Assembly: GCA_040878005.1 (NCBI GenBank) | Contig: JBBDMW010000023.1 | Location: 1 to 64,000, forward strand | Direction of reading: 5' to 3' | Source of the DNA: JBBDMW01 sp040878005 | GTDB lineage: Bacteria > Chloroflexota > Dehalococcoidia > Lucifugimonadales > Lucifugimonadaceae | Length of the DNA: 64,000 nucleotides | Part shown: positions 43,893-52,460 of the stretch, piece after piece | Layout of the letters: every line of letters starts with the position of its first letter | Numbering within the stretch: position 1 is the stretch's first letter | Made by a program: the position numbers and the translations under genes | The notes under the pieces: generated by a model | What the model was told of the DNA's origin: nothing | The model's input: only the letters and a program-made list of their open reading frames with translations | The model's database searches: none

Positions 43893-44354
43893 GTGGCGAA
43901 ACCTGATCCAGGCCATGTTGAACAAGAACTTACAGTAGGTGAAGTTGCCGCACGCAGCGGAGTGGCGGTTTCCGCAGTTCATTTTTATGAACGCAAAGGC
44001 CTGATCAAAAGCAGGCGCAACCGGGGCAACCAGCGCCGGTACCAGAGGGATGTGCTGCGCCGTGTCGCGGTCATCAAGGTGGCGCAGCGGGCCGGCGTTC
44101 CACTTGCATTGATTCGTGAGGCACTGATGTCGCTGCCCGAGGGTCGTACTCCCAAGGCGGCTGATTGGAGCAGGCTGTCAGCAGGGTGGAAGGCTGAACT
44201 CGACGAACGGATCGCGAGGCTGACGCAGTTACGGGACCAACTCAACGGCTGCATCGGCTGCGGCTGTCTGTCGCTTGACGTGTGCCCGCTGCGCAACCCC
44301 ATGGACCAGCTTTCGGAACAAGGTCCCGGCCCGAGGTTGCTTGATCCGCATTAA
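43893..44354 (+). CDS. soxR: SoxR, redox-sensing MerR-family activator
   Basis: About 153 residues. It has a MerR helix-turn-helix (LTVGEVAARSGVAVSAVHFY with ERKGLI), a dimerisation helix and the [2Fe-2S] cluster motif CIGCGCLSLDVC: Cys120, 123, 125 and 131. These are spaced exactly as Cys119, 122, 124 and 130 in E. coli SoxR. Oxidation of the cluster by redox-cycling compounds switches on 19-bp-spaced promoters. GTG at 43893 has GGAGG five bases upstream (the frame opens at 43881). It diverges from the ABC exporter, whose promoter carries a SoxR box. There is no soxS in the window. Confidence 0.95.
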   Translation: MAKPDPGHVEQELTVGEVAARSGVAVSAVHFYERKGLIKSRRNRGNQRRYQRDVLRRVAVIKVAQRAGVPLALIREALMSLPEGRTPKAADWSRLSAGWKAELDERIARLTQLRDQLNGCIGCGCLSLDVCPLRNPMDQLSEQGPGPRLLDPH

Positions 44355-44446
44355 CCGTGACCAGCGATAAGATCGTGTGGCCGATGCAGGGCACCCTGGG
44401 CGGCTGATGGCCTTGCTTCAGATCAAGAGGACATGGAGTTTGCCGG

Positions 44447-45049
44447 TCAGTGGCTGCTGTTGCCGGGAGAGGCATGGGGTGGCGACTGCCATGCGGCGAT
44501 GGCGCCGTCGACCACCTGCTCCAGGAATCGCTTTGTGATGGGCCTATGCGTGATTAGGCGGCGGTAGAACAGCGGTCCGCTCAACTGGTCCAACGCCAGT
44601 TCTGTGTCAGTTTCTCGCGGGATCTCTCCGCGCGTGATTGCGGCCTCAATCACCAACCGCATGGGCTTTCGCCGCTGTTCCGTATGCCGCTTCTGAAGGT
44701 TGGCGAGCTCTTCATCCCGCTCCGCAGCGTCCACCAGTGCGGGCAGCATTGGCGCCCGCCTGGATTCCGTCAGCGCCCACGCCAGCTCGGCCAGCAATGC
44801 CAGCAGACCTCTACGGAGGTCATCAGTGGCCGGCACTGGTGGAGGAGCGGCCAGCGTTTCAAACGCATCCATTACCAGGTGGCTGCGTGACGGCCAGTGC
44901 CGGTACACCGTTGTCCTGGCGACGCCGGCTCCTGCTGCGATGCGTTCGATGGTTGCGGCGGCCGCACCTTCACGCACAAGCAGGTCTGCGGCGGAATCAA
45001 GTATCCGCGATTTTGATCTTGATACGCGGGGGTCTTCTGTGATGGTCAC
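44447..45049 (-). CDS. TetR/AcrR-family transcriptional regulator
   Basis: A 200-residue TetR-type repressor. The helix-turn-helix (about 15-60) has ILDSAADLLVREG, ATIERIAAGAGVARTTVYRHWPSR. A helical domain of the TetR_C group (DDLRRGLLALLAELAWALTESRRAP) follows. It starts at GTG. It is divergent from the kinase-enolase pair with 112 bases between, which contain a CGGGG-CGATCG-CTCCCCG near-palindrome at about 45081-45098, so it may control that pair. The ligand is unknown. Confidence 0.88.
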   Translation of the reverse strand: MTITEDPRVSRSKSRILDSAADLLVREGAAAATIERIAAGAGVARTTVYRHWPSRSHLVMDAFETLAAPPPVPATDDLRRGLLALLAELAWALTESRRAPMLPALVDAAERDEELANLQKRHTEQRRKPMRLVIEAAITRGEIPRETDTELALDQLSGPLFYRRLITHRPITKRFLEQVVDGAIAAWQSPPHASPGNSSH

Positions 45050-45161
45050 GAGTATGTCTTCCCAAGGCCATTGAAGAAACGGGGCGATCGCTCCCCGAAA
45101 GTAATGATACAGTTATGTAGCGTTTCTACCGGCCGTTTCGGCGACGCATGAGGCTGGCAGC

Positions 45162-46184
45162 ATGTTCGAACTTTCTGCTGAAAACATATCTGATTATCTG
45201 CTGCAGCGGGGTTCGTTGGACCAAGGCGCGGTTGACTCCACGTTGCGTGTCACCCGGCTCGAAGGCGGAGTCTCCAACATCACGTTTGCGGTGGATACGG
45301 GGGCTGGTTCAGTGGTGGTCAAGCAGGCGCTGGACAGGCTGGAGGTGGAAGGCGAGTGGCTGGCTGACCGTGCCAGGATCCTGCGGGAAGCTGCTGCCAT
45401 TCGTGCATATGCTCCCGCGTTGCCACCCGGCACCATCCCGCGGCTCATCTTCTCTGATGAGGACAACTTCGTCATAGGGATCGAAAAGGTGGAGCCGCCC
45501 GCTGTTCTCTGGAAGGACGATATTCTCGGCGGAGAGGTTTCAGATCGTCATGCCACGGTCGCCGGGGAATCGCTCGCCCTGATGCACGCGGCGTCGCCGC
45601 AGCCGGGCGACAGGGCATTGCTTTCGGACCTGGGACACTTGGAGGAGTTGAGGATCCACCCGTATCTCACGCATACCGCGCAGGCTCACCCTGATTTAGC
45701 CGAATATTTCTCAGTGGCCACGGATTGCCTGCTCGCCGGCGGATCAGCACTGGTTCATGGGGATTTCGCTCCGAAGAACATCTTTATCCGGGACCGGGAG
45801 CCGTTCCTGACGATACTGGACTTCGAGGTTGCCCATGTCGGTAACCCTGCGCTTGACCTTGCCTTCTTCCTGACCCACCTGGTCTTGAAGGCGATCCACC
45901 TGCCGGACCTTTCCGGGCACCTTTACCAGTCAGCGTTGAGTTTCTGGACCGGATACCGGAGTACGGGAGAACCTGGTCTGCCTGCGGGCCTGGAGAATGA
46001 TGCGTCGCTCCTGTTGCCGTGTCTTATTGCTGCGCGTGTGGACGGCCTGTCGCCGGTGGAGTACCTGGCTGGTTCGGAGGCGCAACTGGCGCGTGACATG
46101 GCCCGCCGACTGCTTGAGTTGAGTGCCACGAGTGTCGAGACGTCGCTTGTGGCTGCGTTTGACGTTGATGCGACCAGGGCCTGA
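45162..46184 (+). CDS. APH/methylthioribose-kinase-like phosphotransferase
   Basis: A 340-residue small-molecule kinase of the aminoglycoside-phosphotransferase fold. It has a nucleotide loop LEGGVSNITFAV, the ATP-binding Lys in VVVKQAL, catalytic loop VHGDFAPKNIFI (Asp and Asn) and a metal-binding DFE in ILDFEVAHVGNPALDLAF. The VKQAL and following acidic/basic pattern recalls methylthioribose kinase, but the rest is diverged. It likely phosphorylates a hydroxyl of a small metabolite in the cytoplasm. The enolase-family gene begins nine bases after its stop, so a shared pathway is likely. Confidence 0.86.
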   Translation: MFELSAENISDYLLQRGSLDQGAVDSTLRVTRLEGGVSNITFAVDTGAGSVVVKQALDRLEVEGEWLADRARILREAAAIRAYAPALPPGTIPRLIFSDEDNFVIGIEKVEPPAVLWKDDILGGEVSDRHATVAGESLALMHAASPQPGDRALLSDLGHLEELRIHPYLTHTAQAHPDLAEYFSVATDCLLAGGSALVHGDFAPKNIFIRDREPFLTILDFEVAHVGNPALDLAFFLTHLVLKAIHLPDLSGHLYQSALSFWTGYRSTGEPGLPAGLENDASLLLPCLIAARVDGLSPVEYLAGSEAQLARDMARRLLELSATSVETSLVAAFDVDATRA

Positions 46185-46193
46185 GAGGTACCT

Positions 46194-47513
46194 ATGACCA
46201 CTTCGACAAGATTCGAGCGAGTTGTTGCGAGGGAAGTGCTGGACTCGCGTGGGCGGCCCACTGTGGAAGTGGATGTTCGATTGGTAGGCGGGGCCACCGG
46301 CAGGGCAATGGTGCCATCAGGAGCATCGACCGGCAAACATGAGGCGCTGGAGCTTCGCGATCATGACTCTGGCCGCTACAACGGCCTGGGCGTTACGGTC
46401 GCGGTCGGCAATGTGAATACGGTTATTGGCCCGGCTCTGGCGGAGAGCGAGTTGCGAGCAACCGACCAGGCGGCAGTGGACCGGATGTTGATCGACATTG
46501 ACAGCACTGTCAGCAAGTCAAACCTGGGCGCCAACGCACTGCTCGGCGTATCCATGGCCACTGCGCGGGCGGGCGCAGCGGCTGAAGGGGTGCCACTGTA
46601 TCGGTACCTGGGTGGCCTTACTGGCGGTGTAGGTGTAATAGAGCCGCGGCTTCCGCTGATTACCGTGAACATCATCAGCGGCGGAGCGCATGGCGGCCAG
46701 AACCTGGACATGCAGGACTTCCTCATCGTGCCGGTCGGTGCACCGGATTACAGGACATCGCTGGAGTGGAGCACCCGCGTGCGCCAGTCGGTGGCGGCTT
46801 TGCTTGAAGCGCAGGGGCATCACACGCACCTCGTGGCCGATGAGGGAGGCCTCGCTCCATTTCTCAGTTCCCACAAACAGGCCCTTGACGTGATTGTCGC
46901 CGGGATAGAACGTGCTGGTTTACGACCGGGGCGGGACGCCGATGTGGCGATAGCGATAGACGTGGCTGCTACTGAGTTTTACAACGGGAATGAATACGTG
47001 CTGGCGACTGAGTCCAGCCGGTTGGACGCCGCAGGCTTGATAGAAGTCCTGGCGAGTTGGACTGAGCAGTATCCGGTGGTCTCCATAGAGGATGGCCTGG
47101 CCGAAGATGACTGGGATGGGTGGAAGGCCCTGACGGAACGTATCGGCGACCGGACGCTGCTGATAGGGGATGATCTTTTTACTACCAACCCCGGCAGGCT
47201 TCAACGCGGCGTCGAGACGGGAGCAGCCAACGGTGTGCTGGTGAAGCTGAACCAGATCGGGACGTTAACAGAGACCCTGCAGGTAATCGAAGACGCACGA
47301 CAGGCGGGGTACATACCTGTGGTCTCTGCACGGTCTGGCGAAACGGAGGATGCGTTCATAGCCGACCTGGCGGTGGGTGTTGCCGCGCCGCAGTTCAAGG
47401 TTGGCTCCACCACACGCTCAGAGCGGACGGCCAAGTGGAACCAGTTGCTCAGGATTGAGGAGGAGTTGGGGGCTGGGGCCGCGTACGCAGGAAGGGACGC
47501 GTTCGGGCGGTAG
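46194..47513 (+). CDS. Divergent enolase-family protein
   Basis: A 439-residue protein that aligns along the whole enolase: VVAREVLDSRGRPTVEVDV, GASTGKHE, SNLGANALLGVSMA, DEGGLAP, SIEDGLAEDDW, GDDLFTTN, KLNQIGTLTE and RSGETEDAFIADLAVG. The metal ligands (Asp, Glu and Asp in AIDVAA, SIED and GDD) and both active Lys are kept. Two substrate-site residues differ: the yeast Glu168 position is Asp (DMQDFL for xxQEFM) and the conserved His before RSGETED is Ala (SARSGETED). The lid triplet GAP is GST. It may be the housekeeping enolase of an unusual lineage or a paralogue acting on another phospho-hydroxyacid. Confidence 0.85.
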   Translation: MTTSTRFERVVAREVLDSRGRPTVEVDVRLVGGATGRAMVPSGASTGKHEALELRDHDSGRYNGLGVTVAVGNVNTVIGPALAESELRATDQAAVDRMLIDIDSTVSKSNLGANALLGVSMATARAGAAAEGVPLYRYLGGLTGGVGVIEPRLPLITVNIISGGAHGGQNLDMQDFLIVPVGAPDYRTSLEWSTRVRQSVAALLEAQGHHTHLVADEGGLAPFLSSHKQALDVIVAGIERAGLRPGRDADVAIAIDVAATEFYNGNEYVLATESSRLDAAGLIEVLASWTEQYPVVSIEDGLAEDDWDGWKALTERIGDRTLLIGDDLFTTNPGRLQRGVETGAANGVLVKLNQIGTLTETLQVIEDARQAGYIPVVSARSGETEDAFIADLAVGVAAPQFKVGSTTRSERTAKWNQLLRIEEELGAGAAYAGRDAFGR

Positions 47514-47663
47514 TCACCTGTCACGGTCGGGAGCGTCCAGGCAAAGCTTGGAGTTTGTCACATGCTGAACATTTGTCCAAAGCTGGTTGTCTCGCCTTGT
47601 CCGAACTTATCTGAATGCGAATCCAGCGTTCGACAACCTACAACTCAGTGAGAAGGGAGCAAC

Positions 47664-48137
47664 ATGGCCCTTGGCAAATCGAAGGCAGACAACGACGAAA
47701 GCGCGGCGCGCTCCCTCTATGAAGAGTTGTTGGGCTGTTGGAATAGGCGCGACGCGGAAGGGTACGCCGCCCTTCTAGCCGAGGACGGCAACCTGGTTGG
47801 ATTTGACGGCAGCATGATGGATGGCCCCTCAGGCGGGAGATCATCTCTCGCCGGGACCTTCGCCCATCGCCCTACGGCGGAATATGTGTGGAAAGTGAGA
47901 GAGGTGCGGTTTCTAGATCCTCAGGTTGCCGTCCTTCGCTCCGTCGCTGGCATGGTGCCGCCAGGGCAATCCGATTTGAACACCGAAGCCAATGCAGTTC
48001 AAACATTGGTCGCCGAAAAGGGCGGTGACCGGTGGGACACCGCAATGTTTCAAGATACCCCGGCAGCATTTTACGGTCGTCCGGGACTAAGCGAGGCGTT
48101 GACAGAAGAGTTGCGGCAGTTGCTCCGCACTCCCTGA
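47664..48137 (+). CDS. SnoaL/DUF4440-type small protein
   Basis: A 157-residue NTF2-like cone-fold protein. It opens with a helical ARSLYEELLGCWNRRDAEGYAALLAEDGNLVGFDG, then WKVREVRFLDPQVAVLRSVAGM and a NAVQTLVAEKGGDRW strand. This pattern is typical of SgcJ/EcaC-like members. The fold serves both enzymes and binding proteins and no catalytic set can be picked out. AGAAGGGAGC precedes the ATG. It lies 150 bases after the enolase and may be transcribed with it. Confidence 0.8.
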   Translation: MALGKSKADNDESAARSLYEELLGCWNRRDAEGYAALLAEDGNLVGFDGSMMDGPSGGRSSLAGTFAHRPTAEYVWKVREVRFLDPQVAVLRSVAGMVPPGQSDLNTEANAVQTLVAEKGGDRWDTAMFQDTPAAFYGRPGLSEALTEELRQLLRTP

Positions 48138-48389
48138 TCTGGCCTGACGTAGTCTTTGACTCTTGATGCTACAAGGATGGGTGATCAGACTTGTAGCGGC
48201 CACGGTGAGAGATCGGCTTCATGGCGAGCACTGTCAAACCTTGAAGGTTTTACAGTGACGGAGTGGTGGAGTCGAGGTTTTAAAAGGTAGAACCGTTGTG
48301 GATCGGTTTGGGCTGCCTCGTCTGGGACATGAAGCTGAGCGTTAATGTCATTGACCGGAGTGTGCCTCCCTGCAGAAGTGCTGGCCGTA

Positions 48390-51300
48390 CTACCTGGAGA
48401 TTCCTACTCGAACAGCGAACCTCGTCGCACCTGCCCGGTCTGTTACTCCCAGCACACGGTAGAGCCTGGCGAGACGGTTCTTGATCGTTCCTGTTGCGAA
48501 GTTGTACATATCAGCGATCTCCGCATTGCTGAGACCTGATGCCATGGCGCGGAGGATGTCAACGTCTTTCACTGACAGTTGATCGAGAACGGCCTGCTCT
48601 GCCTCCGTTGGGCCCAACTGTGACAGTGGGATCTGTGTAAGGAACTCAGAAAGGACCGATGGATCGACTACCGCGCCACCAGACGCCACATGGCTGACCG
48701 CGTCGATGAGGCGTGACGGAGATATCCCTTTCAGGAGGAAAGCAGGAGTGCCCAATGCAACAGCCTGCTTGAACAATCCTGATCCCCTGGCATCACTCAG
48801 TATTACAGTGGAACTGATGGATGGTTCCTGTTTTAGCGCTGCGAGCGTAGCAAGCTGATCTGGATTCCCGTCGTGGATATCCCACAAGATCACCCTGGCA
48901 CCCAGTGGTTCGAACGCGTCCATGGCTGAACCAAGGTCCGAAAACTCTCCAACGATGTCGACCGGCGAATCCTTGAATGTATCCCGCAGGCCAGACCGGC
49001 ACACCAAGTTTTCATCGGCCAGTATCAGCGTGATGCGCTCTTCGCTGTCCAAATTGGAATGATGCCGTTCCGCCCACGTGTTGCTGGGGGGTTGTCCGTT
49101 CTTGTGAATCGGCGCATCCCATGCCGTGGCGTTGGTCATGGCGCCCGCCAGGGTTCCAACCAGCTGCTCGGCAATATCGATGTGACGTTCCTGGTATCGG
49201 TTTGCCTCACACGACCGGAAGTGAACTACGCCGACCACTGTCCCGCCGACAGATATTGGCAATGACAAAGCAGAATTAAATCCACGCTCCAAGATAGCAA
49301 TCCGCATACGGTCCCGTATTGAGCGAATTGCCTTCGTGGGTCCAGTCTCCTGGAAAACTATTGGCCGGCCCGTACGGGCCATGAACTCCGTAACACTGCC
49401 GAACAGAGGAGCGGGTTTGTTTTGCATGGGGTATTCACGCTCATACCCTGATATGTAGGCGTGTTTGCTTGTGCCTTGCTTGAGATCTACCAGCCTTATA
49501 GCGATTCTGTCTGACGGCACCAACAACCTGGCGTGCTTTGCGAACTGTTCGTATACCTGCTGGATGTCGCTTGAGTGTCCTATGGTTCGAGTCAGCTCGG
49601 CCAGCATTGACCGTTCTCCCGCATCAGTCTGGACAGTCTCGTAGGTGTTTATGTTGTCGATCGCCGGCCCCGCCAGACCGGCCACTCGCTCCATGAGGCG
49701 GAGTTGCGCATCTCCGTAAGCGTTGTGATTCATGCTCTTCAATGAGAGTGATCCAACCAAGCGGTTGCGGGACCGCAGAGGCACCTGCAGACAGGAGTTC
49801 AGTCCTGCCTGTCTGCTGCTTTCCATGTCTTGAGAGCGTTCCGCTAAACCAGCATCCAACGGGCCATACCTGGCTGAGAACATTTCGCTCCAACCGGAGG
49901 CCCAGCGCGGGTTCGCGCCAGTTGTGAAAACCGTTTGCTCCTCAAGTCCAGGGACAGGAATTCCTCTCGCGAATGCACAAGTGATAGCAGAGCGTTGCTC
50001 ATCACATATGAAGACTTCAAGCCTGTCGAACGGCATGAGCTTAGAAATGGCATCAAGAATGTGATCAAACGCCGTCTGTAAGCCCCTTGCACTTGAAAGA
50101 GTGCGTGCGAGTTCCACCAACGCCAAGGTTTCCCTGGCGTTTTCGTTCAAACGACGGTGACTCTCAGTGTTTGCCAGAGCACCAGCGATCTGAGATGCGA
50201 TTCGTTCAGCCACAACGAGGTCTTGATCTGAGTAAAGGCCTTCTGCCCTTGCCCTGAGAACCAGCGACCCAATGGTGCGGTTCTTGTGGACGATTGGTAC
50301 CGCGAGTGTGGATTTCAACCCGGCCATGAGGACTGGCCGCATGCTGGAGAACCCCTCCTCAGGTGTCTCGATAATTTTTGGTGTCACTATCAAGCCCTGA
50401 GTTCTTTCTCCTATCACCTCTGCGGCCGTCCCAGAAACTGGCCGGGGTTTCAAGACGGCGTCGGACTGCATATCAGTGCCCAGGCGGTGTTCGGAGGTGA
50501 TTGTCCCATCGTTCAGATCAAGCACCCTCAATATGATCCGGTCAAAGGGGATGAGCTTACGAATGGATTCGGCCAACCTAGGAAACACTTCTGATAGGTC
50601 AGGAGCGTAGGCTGCGATTCGGCCCAAGTTTGCGAGCTTGGATTTTTCTGAACCGTATGCCAGTGCTGATGAATGAGAGAAGGAGTTTGCCAGGGCTCCG
50701 GCGATCTGGTCCGCTACACGCTTAGCAAGGTTTCGTTCCCGATCTGAATAAGCATTTGGCTCAAAAGATCTCAACGCCAGGATTGCGATGACCTCATCAC
50801 GCCATATGATGGGCGCCAAGAGCAGTGATCGAAGATCGCCTGTAAGGCTGTAAGCCGGGTCACTCGTCCGCCACTCAACCTCCGACTCTCCATTGTCCTG
50901 GTAAATTGCCGGTGCGCGGCCAGATATCGCCGGCTCGTACACGCTGCGGGCGATCTTTATCTGAGTGCCTTTTTGCCACCCTTTTACCTGCGCGCCAGAT
51001 ATAAACGACCTAACCAGGACGCCGTTGCGATCATCTACGCGTGCAATGGCGATACGGTCGAAGGTGAGCAGCCGTTGCAGATGGGCTGCGAACTGTTCGA
51101 ATATCTCTTCCGTGTTGAGGGACGAATGGATTATCTGTGCAGCGCCTTCCAGCAAGTCATCTTCGGCTTTTTCGCGTTGGGACGTTTCACGATCCTGGTC
51201 GAATTCAACAGCCAGTCCGATCAACCCTGCAATGGTGCTCATGAACTGAAGCTCACCAGACGCAAAGTGGCCGGGGATCAATGAAAATGCTGCAAGCACG

Positions 51301-51770
51301 CCCACTGGCCCTCGATGCGTTACTACCGGAACCGTGGCTCCGCTCGCAAGCCCATGATCTGCCAGGGGGCTATCAGAAGCCGCCAGCTTTTCCATCAAGT
51401 CATCTGTAGACGCCACCGAGGCGTTCTCCAACAGGGGATCGCTTCCCGCTTCCGGGTATCCGGCCGCGGTTAACACAACATCGCCGGGGCGACAAAACGG
51501 CTCACCCCAGTCTGAGCGCACTGCCAGATCACCGGAGGAGGGCTGAAGTTCCAGCCATGCCGCATAACTCGCTGAAAGGCATCCGCCCAATCGCTCGACG
51601 GCTATTCGGGTAATGGCATCCAGATGTGCCTGGTCCGCCAAGCACTGAACGAGATCATTAATTACGCTTGTCTGTGCTGATAGCAGCTCCTGGGCGCGGA
51701 ACGTTGGCAACTGGCTTGTGTCGCCATCAGTCAGCCCGTCAAGTGTCAAGCGTTGAATGGAGCGTTTCAC
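48390..51770 (-). CDS. Five-GAF, receiver and LuxR-HTH fusion regulator
   Basis: A 1126-residue cytoplasmic regulator without a kinase domain. Five GAF domains occupy about 35-190, 207-362, 378-533, 550-705 and 722-878. Each ends in the repeated pattern like LAxRVADQIAGALAN. A receiver domain (about 912-1030) keeps acidic Asp919/Glu920, phospho-acceptor Asp964 (ILWDIHDG) and Lys1014. A LuxR/NarL helix-turn-helix (about 1065-1122) ends the chain. It should sense small ligands through the GAF array and act directly on DNA. It diverges from the importer/sulfatase genes and is a candidate controller of them. Composition is a bit more AT-rich than neighbours. Confidence 0.9.
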   Translation of the reverse strand: MKRSIQRLTLDGLTDGDTSQLPTFRAQELLSAQTSVINDLVQCLADQAHLDAITRIAVERLGGCLSASYAAWLELQPSSGDLAVRSDWGEPFCRPGDVVLTAAGYPEAGSDPLLENASVASTDDLMEKLAASDSPLADHGLASGATVPVVTHRGPVGVLAAFSLIPGHFASGELQFMSTIAGLIGLAVEFDQDRETSQREKAEDDLLEGAAQIIHSSLNTEEIFEQFAAHLQRLLTFDRIAIARVDDRNGVLVRSFISGAQVKGWQKGTQIKIARSVYEPAISGRAPAIYQDNGESEVEWRTSDPAYSLTGDLRSLLLAPIIWRDEVIAILALRSFEPNAYSDRERNLAKRVADQIAGALANSFSHSSALAYGSEKSKLANLGRIAAYAPDLSEVFPRLAESIRKLIPFDRIILRVLDLNDGTITSEHRLGTDMQSDAVLKPRPVSGTAAEVIGERTQGLIVTPKIIETPEEGFSSMRPVLMAGLKSTLAVPIVHKNRTIGSLVLRARAEGLYSDQDLVVAERIASQIAGALANTESHRRLNENARETLALVELARTLSSARGLQTAFDHILDAISKLMPFDRLEVFICDEQRSAITCAFARGIPVPGLEEQTVFTTGANPRWASGWSEMFSARYGPLDAGLAERSQDMESSRQAGLNSCLQVPLRSRNRLVGSLSLKSMNHNAYGDAQLRLMERVAGLAGPAIDNINTYETVQTDAGERSMLAELTRTIGHSSDIQQVYEQFAKHARLLVPSDRIAIRLVDLKQGTSKHAYISGYEREYPMQNKPAPLFGSVTEFMARTGRPIVFQETGPTKAIRSIRDRMRIAILERGFNSALSLPISVGGTVVGVVHFRSCEANRYQERHIDIAEQLVGTLAGAMTNATAWDAPIHKNGQPPSNTWAERHHSNLDSEERITLILADENLVCRSGLRDTFKDSPVDIVGEFSDLGSAMDAFEPLGARVILWDIHDGNPDQLATLAALKQEPSISSTVILSDARGSGLFKQAVALGTPAFLLKGISPSRLIDAVSHVASGGAVVDPSVLSEFLTQIPLSQLGPTEAEQAVLDQLSVKDVDILRAMASGLSNAEIADMYNFATGTIKNRLARLYRVLGVTDRAGATRFAVRVGISR

Positions 51771-52460
51771 GTTACGTCTCCGCCTTATGCCGCGATCATT
51801 TAAGTATCAGAGTGCGAGGTAAGGCTCATGGCGAGTGTTTTAGGTTAACGAAGCCGAGCCGTCCGGAGATTTGTATCCGGTCATACGTTGAGTCGATTTG
51901 AGTACGGCTTCAAATACGTCCGTGCCAGAATTCGCAGATTATGGCATACATTCCGGCGTGCTTGGGTTGCTTGTGTAAGGCGACATTGCCATGAGTGGAA
52001 CCAGCGCCGGCGTCGTTCAGCACGTGACCCGCTACTTCTAGTCACCGGGCGCCTTGCCTACCAGGTGCAGTGGCATTGAATGATACCGGGCATGTGCTGG
52101 TGACTGGAGTAACCATGAAACGGTGCCAGGCGGCACTTCCCATAGATGTGGATGGTGCGTAAGTTCCGGTTCATGAGCTAGATGTGCGCCTTAAGCCCCA
52201 CGAGCTCGACTTGGACTTGGTGTGGTCAGTTTCGCGGGGACTTTCGCAGGCTGTCTGCATAGGCGGCTGAGGTGATTGTTGTGCCTGTGAGCGAATTGAT
52301 TCGCACCGCAGTTTGGCAGGCCCGGCTCCAAGTCACTCTGCGCAATGTGGCAATGAAATGAACTGATTTGGCTTGAAGCAAATTGCCGGTGACCCGAAAA
52401 GTTAACGTTGCCGGCGAGAAACCTGGCTTGTTTTATCGAATACGGATTACGGAGGCGATT
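51771..52460. other. Long intergenic region between giant regulator and importer
   Basis: The stretch is 690 bases between divergent genes with no convincing ORF. It presumably holds both promoters and any binding sites for the regulator. The importer ribosome site GGAGG is at 52451-52455. No obvious dyad repeat was recognised by eye. Confidence 0.4.

Noticed and set aside
46194..47513. Assigning the kinase-enolase pair to methionine salvage
   Set aside because: The enolase homologue is of the glycolytic enolase type, not MtnW or MtnC, and no other salvage gene is present.
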